From positions 1 to 12,815 of the forward strand of contig NHEU02000043.1 of NCBI GenBank assembly GCA_002171495.2: 12,815 nt of DNA, written 5' to 3'. Below, in pieces: positions 6,220 through 12,450 of the stretch (positions are counted from its first letter, which is position 1; the number at the start of each line of letters is the position of its first letter). The translations under genes were made by a program, and so were the position numbers. Below the pieces are notes generated by a model. That model was not told the origin of the DNA. It worked only from the letters and a program-made list of their open reading frames with translations, and did no database searches. The stretch is from Alphaproteobacteria bacterium TMED93. Its GTDB lineage: Bacteria; Pseudomonadota; Alphaproteobacteria; TMED109.

Positions 6220-6720
6220 ATGAAAAAAATATTAACAATTTTAGTATTTATGTATGGGCTTAATGTTGCATACACAAAAGAATGTATATCTAAAAGAATA
6301 TCAAAAACAGGAGAGTCTAAATACACAGAACAATATTCTATTGAAACTAACATAACAGGTCACAAATTAAGAGTTTTTACTTTAGTATCAGCTCCTAAGT
6401 CTAGTAAAAAAAACTGTGATGGTCTTAAAGTAACTGAATCAGTTTTTTGGGGAATGAGTAATTATATTAATAAAAATGGTAATGTTACTGGTAATTGGCT
6501 AACCACTTATGATGATGGAAGTACAATGTACGGGACTTTTACAGGAACATCTCAAACACCTAAAGATACAAACCAAGATAGTATAAGTGTTGGTAGTTCA
6601 GTTATTACTGGAGGCACAGGTATTTACACTAATGTAAAGGGCTATGGAATTACAAAGACAAGTTTTAATCCAGAAAAAAATTATAGTTCAGGAGAACAGA
6701 CTTTATATTTCACTAAATAA
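6220..6720 (+). CDS. Small exported protein with GGTG beta-barrel-like module, second gene of pair
   Basis: 166 residues. The leader MKKILTILVFMYGLNVAYT is a short signal peptide. The mature part contains FWGMSNYINKNGNVTGNW, TYDDGSTMYGTFTGT (97-110) and ITGGTGIYTNVKGYG (129-143), the last matching the GGTGKFKGISG block of its upstream neighbour. Cysteines are at 22 and 66 only, so the C-terminal pair of the relatives is absent. The frame is open back to 6175, but AAAGG at 6208-6212 sits seven bases before the ATG at 6220 and the signal peptide begins there. It is followed by a strong hairpin. Function unknown; the tandem arrangement suggests duplication and divergence. Confidence 0.84.
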   Translation: MKKILTILVFMYGLNVAYTKECISKRISKTGESKYTEQYSIETNITGHKLRVFTLVSAPKSSKKNCDGLKVTESVFWGMSNYINKNGNVTGNWLTTYDDGSTMYGTFTGTSQTPKDTNQDSISVGSSVITGGTGIYTNVKGYGITKTSFNPEKNYSSGEQTLYFTK

Positions 6721-6734
6721 TTTTAGTTATAAAC

Positions 6735-6775
6735 ATGGCTTTTGTTAACTTCTTAACTTAAGCCATTTAGTTTTT
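6735..6775. terminator. Bidirectional terminator between convergent genes
   Basis: Stem ATGGCTT (6735-6741) pairs with AAGCCAT (6760-6766); after a small internal loop GTTAA (6744-6748) pairs with TTAAC (6753-6757) around CTTC. TTTTT follows at 6771-6775 on the plus strand. The right arm abuts the stop codon of the SRAP gene on the minus strand, so it can end both transcripts. Confidence 0.75.
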
Positions 6776-7357
6776 ATATAAATTATTATCAATTGGGTTA
6801 ATAATATTTTTATCATTATTAGTAGGGTTATTTACTTTAGTATTAACTTCATGAACAGTCAGATCAATACTATTAATTTTACTTAAATCATAACTATTAT
6901 TTAACCAGCTATTAATATCTTTTTCTAATAAAAGCATGGGTTTTCTATCATGTATATACGAAATACTTGTACAACTTTTAGTTGTAACTATACAACAACC
7001 AGATGCAGCATTATATATACCAGCAAAGTATAAAAAACTAGATTTTAGATAGTGGTAAAAAGGCCTCTTATAATCTTTATCTTTTTTCCATTCATAATAA
7101 CCGTCTGCTATAAATACACATTTTAAAGTATTCTTAAATGAATGTTTATTATACAAACTTTCACTTCTTGCATTAATTATATTTAGTTTATTTTGCGACC
7201 AACTAGGACTAAATCCCCACTTCATAATTTTTAGACCAAAATTATTATCTATTACAAGCACATCTTTATTAGGAGATATATTGTAATTTACTTTTATTTC
7301 TACATTAAATTTATCATTAACTTTTTTTTTAGAAAAAAGAGCATACCTGCCACACAT
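6767..7357 (-). CDS. SRAP domain protein (YedK/HMCES family), abasic-site DNA-protein crosslinker
   Basis: Protects abasic sites in single-stranded DNA by forming a thiazolidine crosslink through its Cys2 amino group and thiol after Met removal. The 196-residue length fits bacterial YedK-like members. Active residues are visible: MCGRYAL with Cys2, NARSES with Asn62, GYYEW with Glu89 and SYIHDRKPM with His136; YNISPN (25-30) and MKWGFSPSW (45-53) are further signatures. The family is often SOS-associated, but no LexA-type site is evident here. It is the last gene of a minus-strand run, ten bases after the small membrane protein and downstream of the dehalogenase-like hydrolase. The lysine-asparagine-rich tail (about 170-196) is low complexity. 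Confidence 0.95.
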   Translation of the reverse strand: MCGRYALFSKKKVNDKFNVEIKVNYNISPNKDVLVIDNNFGLKIMKWGFSPSWSQNKLNIINARSESLYNKHSFKNTLKCVFIADGYYEWKKDKDYKRPFYHYLKSSFLYFAGIYNAASGCCIVTTKSCTSISYIHDRKPMLLLEKDINSWLNNSYDLSKINSIDLTVHEVNTKVNNPTNNDKNIINPIDNNLYKN

Positions 7358-7367
7358 AAATTACCTA

Positions 7368-7586
7368 TTAAAGTTTTCTATAAATCATAATTAGAACGAA
7401 TAGTATTAACAAAAGAAGAATTTCTGTAAAGGCCACAAATATAAAATAAAATATTATGATAGTTAAAATACTTAATATAGTAATTTCTAAAATATTAATA
7501 AAAGACTCAGAAAAATTTTCACTTAAATAATTAAGAAAAATTTTTTTTATATTTTCAAAAGTTTTAAATAGCTTTTTTCTAAACAT
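7368..7586 (-). CDS. Small membrane protein of unknown function
   Basis: 72 residues: a basic amphipathic N-terminal stretch (FRKKLFKTFENIKKIF, 2-17) and two closely spaced hydrophobic segments (about 31-51 and 53-69) ending in YRKL. It is probably an inner-membrane hairpin with both ends in the cytoplasm by the positive-inside rule. The ATG follows the hydrolase's TAA directly, with no intervening base, so translation is likely coupled. The SRAP gene starts ten bases after its stop. No family is recognised; short length and AT-rich codons leave some doubt, but the tight packing supports a real gene. Confidence 0.68.
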   Translation of the reverse strand: MFRKKLFKTFENIKKIFLNYLSENFSESFINILEITILSILTIIIFYFIFVAFTEILLLLILFVLIMIYRKL

Positions 7587-8456
7587 TTATACCTTACAAA
7601 AGTTAATAATTGCTTTTAATGTATCATCAGGTTTTTCTTCAGGAAGAAAGTGTCCGCATTTAAAGCTTTGCCCTTTTACATTTTTTGCCCACTTATTCCA
7701 TACTTTAATAGGATCATATAATTTTTCCAAAGTACCATATTTTCCCCATAAAACTAATACAGGACAATTAATTTTTTTATCTTTGTCATTATCCTGATGT
7801 TTAATATCTATAGATGAAGCCGCCCTATAATCTTCACAACTTGCATGAATTGTAGTTTTTTTTGAAAAGCATCTAAGGTATTCTTTCATGGCCTTAGGCT
7901 CTATGAAGCTGTTTGTACTCTTCCACATCTTAAGTTTACTTTTTAAATAAAACTCTGGGTTAGAACCAATTAATTTTTCTGGAAGGGGATAATTTTGAAT
8001 CAAAAAAAACCAATGATAATATTTCCTTGCTAATTCTTGATTAGCTAGCTCAAAAACTGTATTCGTAGGAATGATATCTAAGAATATAACTTTTATAACT
8101 TGTTTATAGTTTAGTGACATTCTATGTGCTACCCTTCCGCCCCTGTCATGACCTGCTAGAAAATATTTTTTGAAACCAAGCTTAAGCATTAGTTTATGTT
8201 GGTCAGAGGCCATCTTAGTCTTGGAATAAGTCAAGTGTTTGCTGTCTGAAGGTGGCTTGTCACTATCACCATACCCCCTTAAATCAGAACATATTACAGT
8301 AAAGTTTATTGATAGTTGATCCGCAATTTTTCTCCACATAATATGAGTTTGAGGATAGCCATGTAATAACAACAGTGCTGGACCACTACCTCCAACTCTG
8401 TAATTAATTTTTATGCCATTAACAATTATTTTTTTTTGTTTAAAGTTTTTAAATAT
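7587..8456 (-). CDS. Fluoroacetate/haloacetate dehalogenase-type alpha/beta hydrolase (apparent ATA start)
   Basis: Cytoplasmic alpha/beta hydrolase that in this family displaces the halide of haloacetates through an Asp ester. From ATA 8456 the product is 289 residues, as in fluoroacetate dehalogenases (about 290-305). It shows GGSGPALLLLHGYPQTH, the nucleophile in GHDRGGR (Asp104, with Arg105 and Arg108 for the carboxylate), LDIIPT (Asp127), the halide pocket His148-Trp149 in YYHWFF and Tyr210 in CEDYRA, and the catalytic His269 in CGHFLPEE. All counterparts of the Rhodopseudomonas palustris enzyme are present. The only standard start (TTG, 8372) would remove 28 conserved residues including GGSGP; the frame upstream contains no ATG/GTG/TTG. 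ATA 8456 gives FKNFKQKKIIVNGIKINYR and sits six bases after AGAGG. Fluoride versus chloride specificity is not resolvable. Confidence 0.93.
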   Translation of the reverse strand: MFKNFKQKKIIVNGIKINYRVGGSGPALLLLHGYPQTHIMWRKIADQLSINFTVICSDLRGYGDSDKPPSDSKHLTYSKTKMASDQHKLMLKLGFKKYFLAGHDRGGRVAHRMSLNYKQVIKVIFLDIIPTNTVFELANQELARKYYHWFFLIQNYPLPEKLIGSNPEFYLKSKLKMWKSTNSFIEPKAMKEYLRCFSKKTTIHASCEDYRAASSIDIKHQDNDKDKKINCPVLVLWGKYGTLEKLYDPIKVWNKWAKNVKGQSFKCGHFLPEEKPDDTLKAIINFCKV

Positions 8457-8460
8457 AAAA

Positions 8461-8467
8461 CACCTCT
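8461..8467 (-). promoter_or_regulatory. Ribosome binding site that fixes the ATA start
   Basis: Minus-strand AGAGGTG with AGAGG ending six bases before the ATA at 8456-8454. It is one of the strongest Shine-Dalgarno matches in the window and has no other start codon in the right frame within range; GTG overlapping it is out of frame. Confidence 0.65.
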
Positions 8468-8534
8468 TAATTAGAGTATCTTTTTTTTAGAATATTTCAA
8501 AGCTATAGATCTGTTAAATAATTAACTAAGAAAT

Positions 8535-8969
8535 TTAATTGATGTTACATTTTTGTTCCATTAAAAAACTAGTCTTATCAAACCATGATACAGCATACTT
8601 ACACTCTTTATTTAAAAGTTTTTTATACTTTTCTGAAGTTTTAATATATTTTTGTATTCCTATACCTGTAGATAGTTCAGATGACTTTCTGTAAATTTTA
8701 GTCCAAAATTTTTCTCCCTCATAGTCAAGAAATTCACATAAAAAACTCAATTCTACACTTTCTAAAAATGAGTTAATGCTTCCTAAACAAAATCCTTTAC
8801 CAAAATTAGCATTAGAATCAGTCCACTTAAACTCTGTTTCAGCTAAAACTAATTTTTCATTTTCAACCATAAGTTCTCTTATATTATTTTCTCCTAACAT
8901 TTTTAAATTATATTCCTCTGCTATTAAAATAGGTGTATAAAGAAATAAAAATAAAAAAAATATTCGCAT
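8535..8969 (-). CDS. Small exported protein with two cysteine pairs, paralog of 998-1468
   Basis: 144 residues with a signal peptide (MRIFFLFLFLYTPILIA, cut before EE at 18-19). Cysteines at 61, 78, 123 and 141. Residues 95-143 align without a gap up to C123 with residues 99-127 of the 998-1468 product, sharing G, KY/KI, S.KYK.L and the terminal KCN. NFGK (55-58) matches NYGK there. The four-cysteine order also fits the 5700-6191 product, including a CE..D...G(D/E)K segment after the second cysteine. The ATG lacks a Shine-Dalgarno site; TATAGT (8981-8976) ends six bases before it. Likely periplasmic; function unknown. Confidence 0.82.
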   Translation of the reverse strand: MRIFFLFLFLYTPILIAEEYNLKMLGENNIRELMVENEKLVLAETEFKWTDSNANFGKGFCLGSINSFLESVELSFLCEFLDYEGEKFWTKIYRKSSELSTGIGIQKYIKTSEKYKKLLNKECKYAVSWFDKTSFLMEQKCNIN

Positions 8970-9054
8970 ATAATAACTATAGCACTTTTATATTATTATA
9001 AAATCACTATTAAAATTTATAGTAATAACTAACTAGTATATGAAAGGTAAAAAA

Positions 9055-9426
9055 ATGACAAATTTTTTAAAAGTAAAGAAATTCATGGAGACCTTTGGAC
9101 AAGAAGTTCTTAATAAGCCAAAATTTCCAGATGATAAAACCTTAAAGCTTAGAGTAGCATTAATTAAAGAGGAGCTTAGTGAATTAGAAGATGCAATTAA
9201 AGATAATAATTTAGTGGAAGTAGCAGATGCATTAACAGACATACTATATGTAACTTACGGAGCTGGCCATTCTTTTGGAATTGACTTAGATGCATGCTTT
9301 GATGAGGTACAAAGTTCAAATATGAGCAAACTTGATGAGAATGGAAAACCTATATATAACGAGAATGGCAAAGTATTAAAAGGGCCTAAATATTTTGCTC
9401 CCAATCTTAAAAAATACATTGAGTAG
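9055..9426 (+). CDS. MazG-like nucleoside triphosphate pyrophosphohydrolase
   Basis: 123-residue all-alpha NTP-PPase fold protein that would hydrolyse a (d)NTP to the monophosphate and PPi. Metal-binding acidic residues are visible as KEELSELE (Glu39, Glu40, Glu43) and EVADALTD (Glu55, Asp58, with Asp62), the EExxE...ExxD signature of MazG/dUTPase-like enzymes. The GAGHSFGIDLD and KGPKYFAPNL segments match the small MazG-like (DR2231-type) family. The frame is open from an ATG at 9040, but AAAGG at 9043-9047 lies seven bases before the ATG at 9055, which is therefore preferred. Monocistronic, convergent with the VOC gene. Which nucleotide it cleans up (dUTP or a damaged base) is not shown by sequence. 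Confidence 0.9.
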   Translation: MTNFLKVKKFMETFGQEVLNKPKFPDDKTLKLRVALIKEELSELEDAIKDNNLVEVADALTDILYVTYGAGHSFGIDLDACFDEVQSSNMSKLDENGKPIYNENGKVLKGPKYFAPNLKKYIE

Positions 9427-9459
9427 ATAGTAATATTTTAGCATCTACTATTAAGGTAT

Positions 9460-9924
9460 CTAATAATCATTTGAAGGATTAAACTTTATATTTTTTTTCA
9501 GAACACCTTTGTCAGGAACATAATTAACTTCCAACCTTATTTTATCAGGATCCTCAAATAATATATAAAAATATCCTGGAGCCCATGTCCCTTCTATTGG
9601 CCCTCTTATAATATTAGCTTTTATTTTTTTAAGCTTATTTTCTACTAAAATTATATGTTTTTTTTCTCTAGCCCTAAAACAAAAATGATGAAGCCCTACG
9701 TTGTTTTGGGAAAAATTAGATAAAATATTTTTTTTGTTTATTTCTTGAATTAAGACTCCTGTTCTACTACCTATAAAGTAAATACTTTTATTGCTTTCAT
9801 GGATAATTCTCAAGCCCAAAAATGGCATTAACTGCTTATAAAAAACCTTAGCAATATTTAATGATTTTACTGACAACGCAATATGGGCAATGCCATTAAT
9901 AGATATATTAGTGTTATCAATCAT
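9460..9924 (-). CDS. VOC-superfamily (glyoxalase/dioxygenase fold) protein
   Basis: 154 residues forming one vicinal-oxygen-chelate domain of paired beta-alpha-beta-beta-beta modules. Likely metal ligands are His14 in INGIAHIALSV, one of the histidines in VGLHHFCFRA, and the glutamate in FEDPDKIRLEVNYVP. The WAPGYFYILFEDPD stretch is typical of an uncharacterised bacterial VOC group often labelled glyoxalase. It could be an isomerase, a dioxygenase or a resistance-type binding protein; the sequence does not decide. No Shine-Dalgarno site; a TATAAT (9943-9938) lies 13 bases upstream, suggesting a very short leader. Confidence 0.88.
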   Translation of the reverse strand: MIDNTNISINGIAHIALSVKSLNIAKVFYKQLMPFLGLRIIHESNKSIYFIGSRTGVLIQEINKKNILSNFSQNNVGLHHFCFRAREKKHIILVENKLKKIKANIIRGPIEGTWAPGYFYILFEDPDKIRLEVNYVPDKGVLKKNIKFNPSNDY

Positions 9925-10033
9925 ATTAAAAATTTACATTATATTTGCATCTATTAAAATATCTTATATATTTTATTTTTTTTAATAAAGTTATTTATTC
10001 TATTAAAAAGCAAAAATAATTTATTTATTAGAG

Positions 10034-10054
10034 AAAAATAATTCTTAGGAATTA
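10034..10054 (-). terminator. Possible terminator after the SDR gene
   Basis: On the minus strand TAATTC, loop CTAA, GAATTA form a six-pair stem overlapping the SDR stop codon, followed at once by TTTTT (10038-10034). The position and U run fit a terminator but the stem is short and AT-rich. The rest of the 120-base gap up to 9924 shows only AT-rich sequence. Confidence 0.4.
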
Positions 10055-10752
10055 ATCCAGCCACCATCAACATCAATAGTAGTACCAGTAATAAAATCAT
10101 TTTGTATAGCAAACAATATTGCTTGTGAAACTTCCTCAGCTTTTCCTGCTCTAGGGATTAAGTTATCTTTTGTAACTTTTTTATAAAAATCATCTCTTTC
10201 CTCTCCTTCTAACGGCACCATAGGTGTATCTATAATTCCAGGAGAAACAATATTAATTCTAATAGGCATTATCTCAGAAGCAATTGACCTTGAAAAAGCT
10301 TCAACTGCACCTCCTACAGAAGCTAATGCTATTTGACCTGGTTTGCACTTTCTTGCTGGAGAACCACTTACTAAAACTATACATCCATCTTTACTTAATT
10401 GATGCAGGCCAAACCTAACTGTATTTGTATAACCCCAAAGTTTTTTAAAAGAATTTCTGTATCCTTCAAGTTCCATATTCATAAAAGGGCCAATGGCTCT
10501 TTCTCCTCCCGTTGCTGCATTGATTAAAATGTCATAGCTTCCTGTCTTTTCAAAAAAAGAAACTACCTTATTTTCATCTAATACATCTAACTTAACTAAT
10601 TCTACATTAGAGTTATCCAATGATAATTTTTCAGGGTTTCGACTTATGCAGTAAATATGCTTAGCCTTCATTTTAGACAACATTTTAGTAGTTGCAAGGC
10701 CTATACCTGAGGTACCACCAAATATTACAATTCTTTTATCAACTATATCCAT
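10045..10752 (-). CDS. Short-chain dehydrogenase/reductase with degenerate active site
   Basis: 235-residue classical-size SDR with a Rossmann fold: GGTSGIG (12-18) for the dinucleotide, SRNP (37-40) after strand 2, LDV (55-57), INAATGG (77-83), VSGSP (128-132) and SPGIIDTPM (170-178). The catalytic YxxxK is absent: at the aligned place ALASVGGAVEAF gives Leu143 for Tyr and Gly147 for Lys. Several SDR sub-groups carry this change, so it may bind NAD(P) without normal oxidoreductase chemistry. It lies 31 bases after the DUF4177-like gene on the same strand and is probably cotranscribed. The substrate is unknown. Confidence 0.92.
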   Translation of the reverse strand: MDIVDKRIVIFGGTSGIGLATTKMLSKMKAKHIYCISRNPEKLSLDNSNVELVKLDVLDENKVVSFFEKTGSYDILINAATGGERAIGPFMNMELEGYRNSFKKLWGYTNTVRFGLHQLSKDGCIVLVSGSPARKCKPGQIALASVGGAVEAFSRSIASEIMPIRINIVSPGIIDTPMVPLEGEERDDFYKKVTKDNLIPRAGKAEEVSQAILFAIQNDFITGTTIDVDGGWINS

Positions 10753-10783
10753 AGCGTTTTTTATAACAGATTATTTATTACTT

Positions 10784-11008
10784 TCAAATTCTTTCTTTTT
10801 TTAGAAAGAATGTTCTAAGAAATTCTCCATTATTGTTATATTTTTCATCTAATATTGGCTCGGTTATCACATTTACTAGTTCATACCCTTCCTTACCAAA
10901 GTCACTTAATATCTCTTCTACTTCATAGTTTTGTCTGCTTCTTTTTTGTATGTTTTTAGCTTCTAGGTTGTATGTATATTGCTTTATTCTGTATTCCCAA
11001 AGTTTCAT
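10784..11008 (-). CDS. DUF4177-like small protein
   Basis: 74 residues resembling the DUF4177 pattern: WEYRIKQY at the N-terminus, a variable polar linker (YNLEAKNIQKRSRQNYEVE), ILSDFGKEGYELVNVI corresponding to the family's L...G.EGWELV, and a terminal FFLKKE. Such proteins are small cytoplasmic alpha-beta domains of unknown role. A strong AGGAGA site precedes the ATG by three bases. The SDR follows on the same strand after 31 bases. A 9-bp inverted repeat (10788-10796 with 10803-10811) overlaps the 3' end. Confidence 0.78.
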   Translation of the reverse strand: MKLWEYRIKQYTYNLEAKNIQKRSRQNYEVEEILSDFGKEGYELVNVITEPILDEKYNNNGEFLRTFFLKKERI

Positions 11009-11100
11009 AATTCTCCTAGTCTGTTAAAAATTAATTATTGTATTTATAATTATTATAGTTCATCTAAACTAATTCATAATGAATTTTTATATTAACAATA

Positions 11101-11790
11101 ATGAACACTAACTACTACATAAAAGGTTTTAGTGATGCTTGTGGCGTACCTATTATTGGGCTAGGACTAAGTATGTTTACTTTTGGTGCTTATTTAAATA
11201 GCTCTAATTTTAATTTATTTCAAAGTTTTCTTTCAACATTCTTTGCTTTTGCATTACCGGGACAGTTTGTAATGGTTGAAACTGTATTATCTGGTGGAAA
11301 TTTACTAAATATTTTTTTTGCTGTTTTGTTTACTAATGCAAGATTATTTCCTATGACAATGCATATAATGCCAACTGTTAAAAATAAAAAAATACAGCCA
11401 TGGAAATATTTTATATTATGTCACTTTATTGCAGTAACAGCTTGGATTAATTACATATCCATTTATAAAAAAATAAATTTCAGTAGTAGATACCAATACT
11501 TTTTTGGATTGGCTGGATCATTATGGATTAGTTCTGTTATATTCACAATGCTTGGGTTTATTTTTTCGTCAATAGTTAGTTATAAATTATTGATTATATT
11601 AGTTTTTTTTAACCCAATGTACTTTTTGATTATGACATTAAAAAATCTGGTTACTAAACAATTAGTTATTATTTTTATTCTTTCTATTATTTTAACTCCT
11701 CTACTTTATTTTTTAATAAATGACTGGGGTGTTATGATAGCAGGTTTGATTTCTGGGACCTTAGTATTTTTTATATTTAGGAAAAATTAA
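11101..11790 (+). CDS. azlC: AzlC family branched-chain amino acid exporter, large subunit
   Basis: 229-residue polytopic inner-membrane protein, the large partner of the AzlCD exporter of branched-chain amino acids and analogues. The N-terminal FSDACGVPIIGLGLSMFTFG block, ALPGQFVMVE (53-62) and the TNARLFPMTMHIMP segment (77-90) are the recognisable AzlC features (family form: A...Q.......N.R...). Further hydrophobic segments cover the C-terminal half. The ATG has no Shine-Dalgarno site; TATATT (11088-11093) ends seven bases before it. It is followed after one base by AzlD, as usual for the pair. The substrate in this organism is not shown by sequence. Confidence 0.93.
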   Translation: MNTNYYIKGFSDACGVPIIGLGLSMFTFGAYLNSSNFNLFQSFLSTFFAFALPGQFVMVETVLSGGNLLNIFFAVLFTNARLFPMTMHIMPTVKNKKIQPWKYFILCHFIAVTAWINYISIYKKINFSSRYQYFFGLAGSLWISSVIFTMLGFIFSSIVSYKLLIILVFFNPMYFLIMTLKNLVTKQLVIIFILSIILTPLLYFLINDWGVMIAGLISGTLVFFIFRKN

Positions 11791-11791
11791 A

Positions 11792-12109
11792 ATGAATGAA
11801 AATATATACATTGCTATACTATTAGCCTCAATTGCAACTTATTTATGCAGAGCATCTGGAGTAATATTCTCAAAAAAAATTAATATTCATTCTGGATTTT
11901 TTAAGTGGATAGAATATATTTCTATGGGAATAATAATATCTGTAATAACTAAGATTATATTTTTTCCAGAGGGAATATTAATTCAAACCTCACTATCATC
12001 TAGACTAACTACAATTTTATTTTTAATAACTATATATTATTTATCTAAAAAAAACATATTACTATCATTAATATCAAGTACTATTTTTTTTTCATTAATA
12101 AATTACTAA
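11792..12109 (+). CDS. azlD: AzlD family branched-chain amino acid exporter, small subunit
   Basis: 105-residue membrane protein with four hydrophobic segments (about 5-19, 40-60, 66-85 and 89-104), the size and layout of AzlD. The early ATYLCRASGVIF matches the conserved T...R......... of the family's first helix. It begins one base after the AzlC stop with AGGA nine bases upstream, so the two subunits are coexpressed. Convergent with the NIPSNAP gene, seven bases away. The call depends on both length and its position after AzlC. Confidence 0.9.
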   Translation: MNENIYIAILLASIATYLCRASGVIFSKKINIHSGFFKWIEYISMGIIISVITKIIFFPEGILIQTSLSSRLTTILFLITIYYLSKKNILLSLISSTIFFSLINY

Positions 12110-12116
12110 AATCTTA

Positions 12117-12431
12117 TTATTTTATCTTTGAAAAACTAGTAGGAAGCATAATTTGGTTCTTCATATCAACAATGATATCCTTTACTTTACTAATGTAAGC
12201 ATGAAATTCAGGTCTTTTGTTTAGTATCTCTCTTCTTGATTGTCTTTCTTCAAAACTATTGTAACCATAAAGGTGCACTACCTCATTAACATTACCAAAT
12301 TCTGTATAAAAAAAACCAATTTGATTTCCTAATACTTTAGTGTGAATTTCTCTTATTTCTTTATCATATATATTTATAAAGTTTTGTAGCTCACCAGGCT
12401 TAATTCTATAAGTTCTCATTTCAATAATCAT
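12117..12431 (-). CDS. NIPSNAP family protein
   Basis: 104 residues forming one ferredoxin-like alpha-beta barrel domain of the NIPSNAP family. Signatures are MIIEMRTYRIKPGEL at the start, GFFYTEFGNVNEVVHLYGY in the middle and FEERQSRREILNKRPEF, all typical of the short bacterial form. These proteins are cytoplasmic, probably dimeric, and their substrate is unknown. An AGGAGA site lies four bases before the ATG. The gene follows the TPR-like protein on the same strand after about 19 bases. Confidence 0.93.
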   Translation of the reverse strand: MIIEMRTYRIKPGELQNFINIYDKEIREIHTKVLGNQIGFFYTEFGNVNEVVHLYGYNSFEERQSRREILNKRPEFHAYISKVKDIIVDMKNQIMLPTSFSKIK

Positions 12432-12450
12432 ATATTCTCCTGTAAATACC

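Noticed and set aside
6156..6353. 65-residue minus-strand frame
   Set aside because: Antisense to the ends of two real exported-protein genes and spans their ribosome site.
9033..9242. 69-residue serine-rich minus-strand frame
   Set aside because: Antisense shadow of the MazG-like gene; the serine richness comes from the complement of Glu/Leu codons.
9422..9449. 7-bp inverted repeat AGTAGAT/ATCTACT after the MazG-like gene
   Set aside because: Long 14-nt loop and no following T tract, so not supported as a terminator.
10788..10811. 9-bp inverted repeat (ATTCTTTCT / AGAAAGAAT) at the 3' end of the DUF4177-like gene
   Set aside because: Considered as a terminator, but there is no T run after the stem on the minus strand and the stem is inside the coding region; AT-rich chance pairing is likely.
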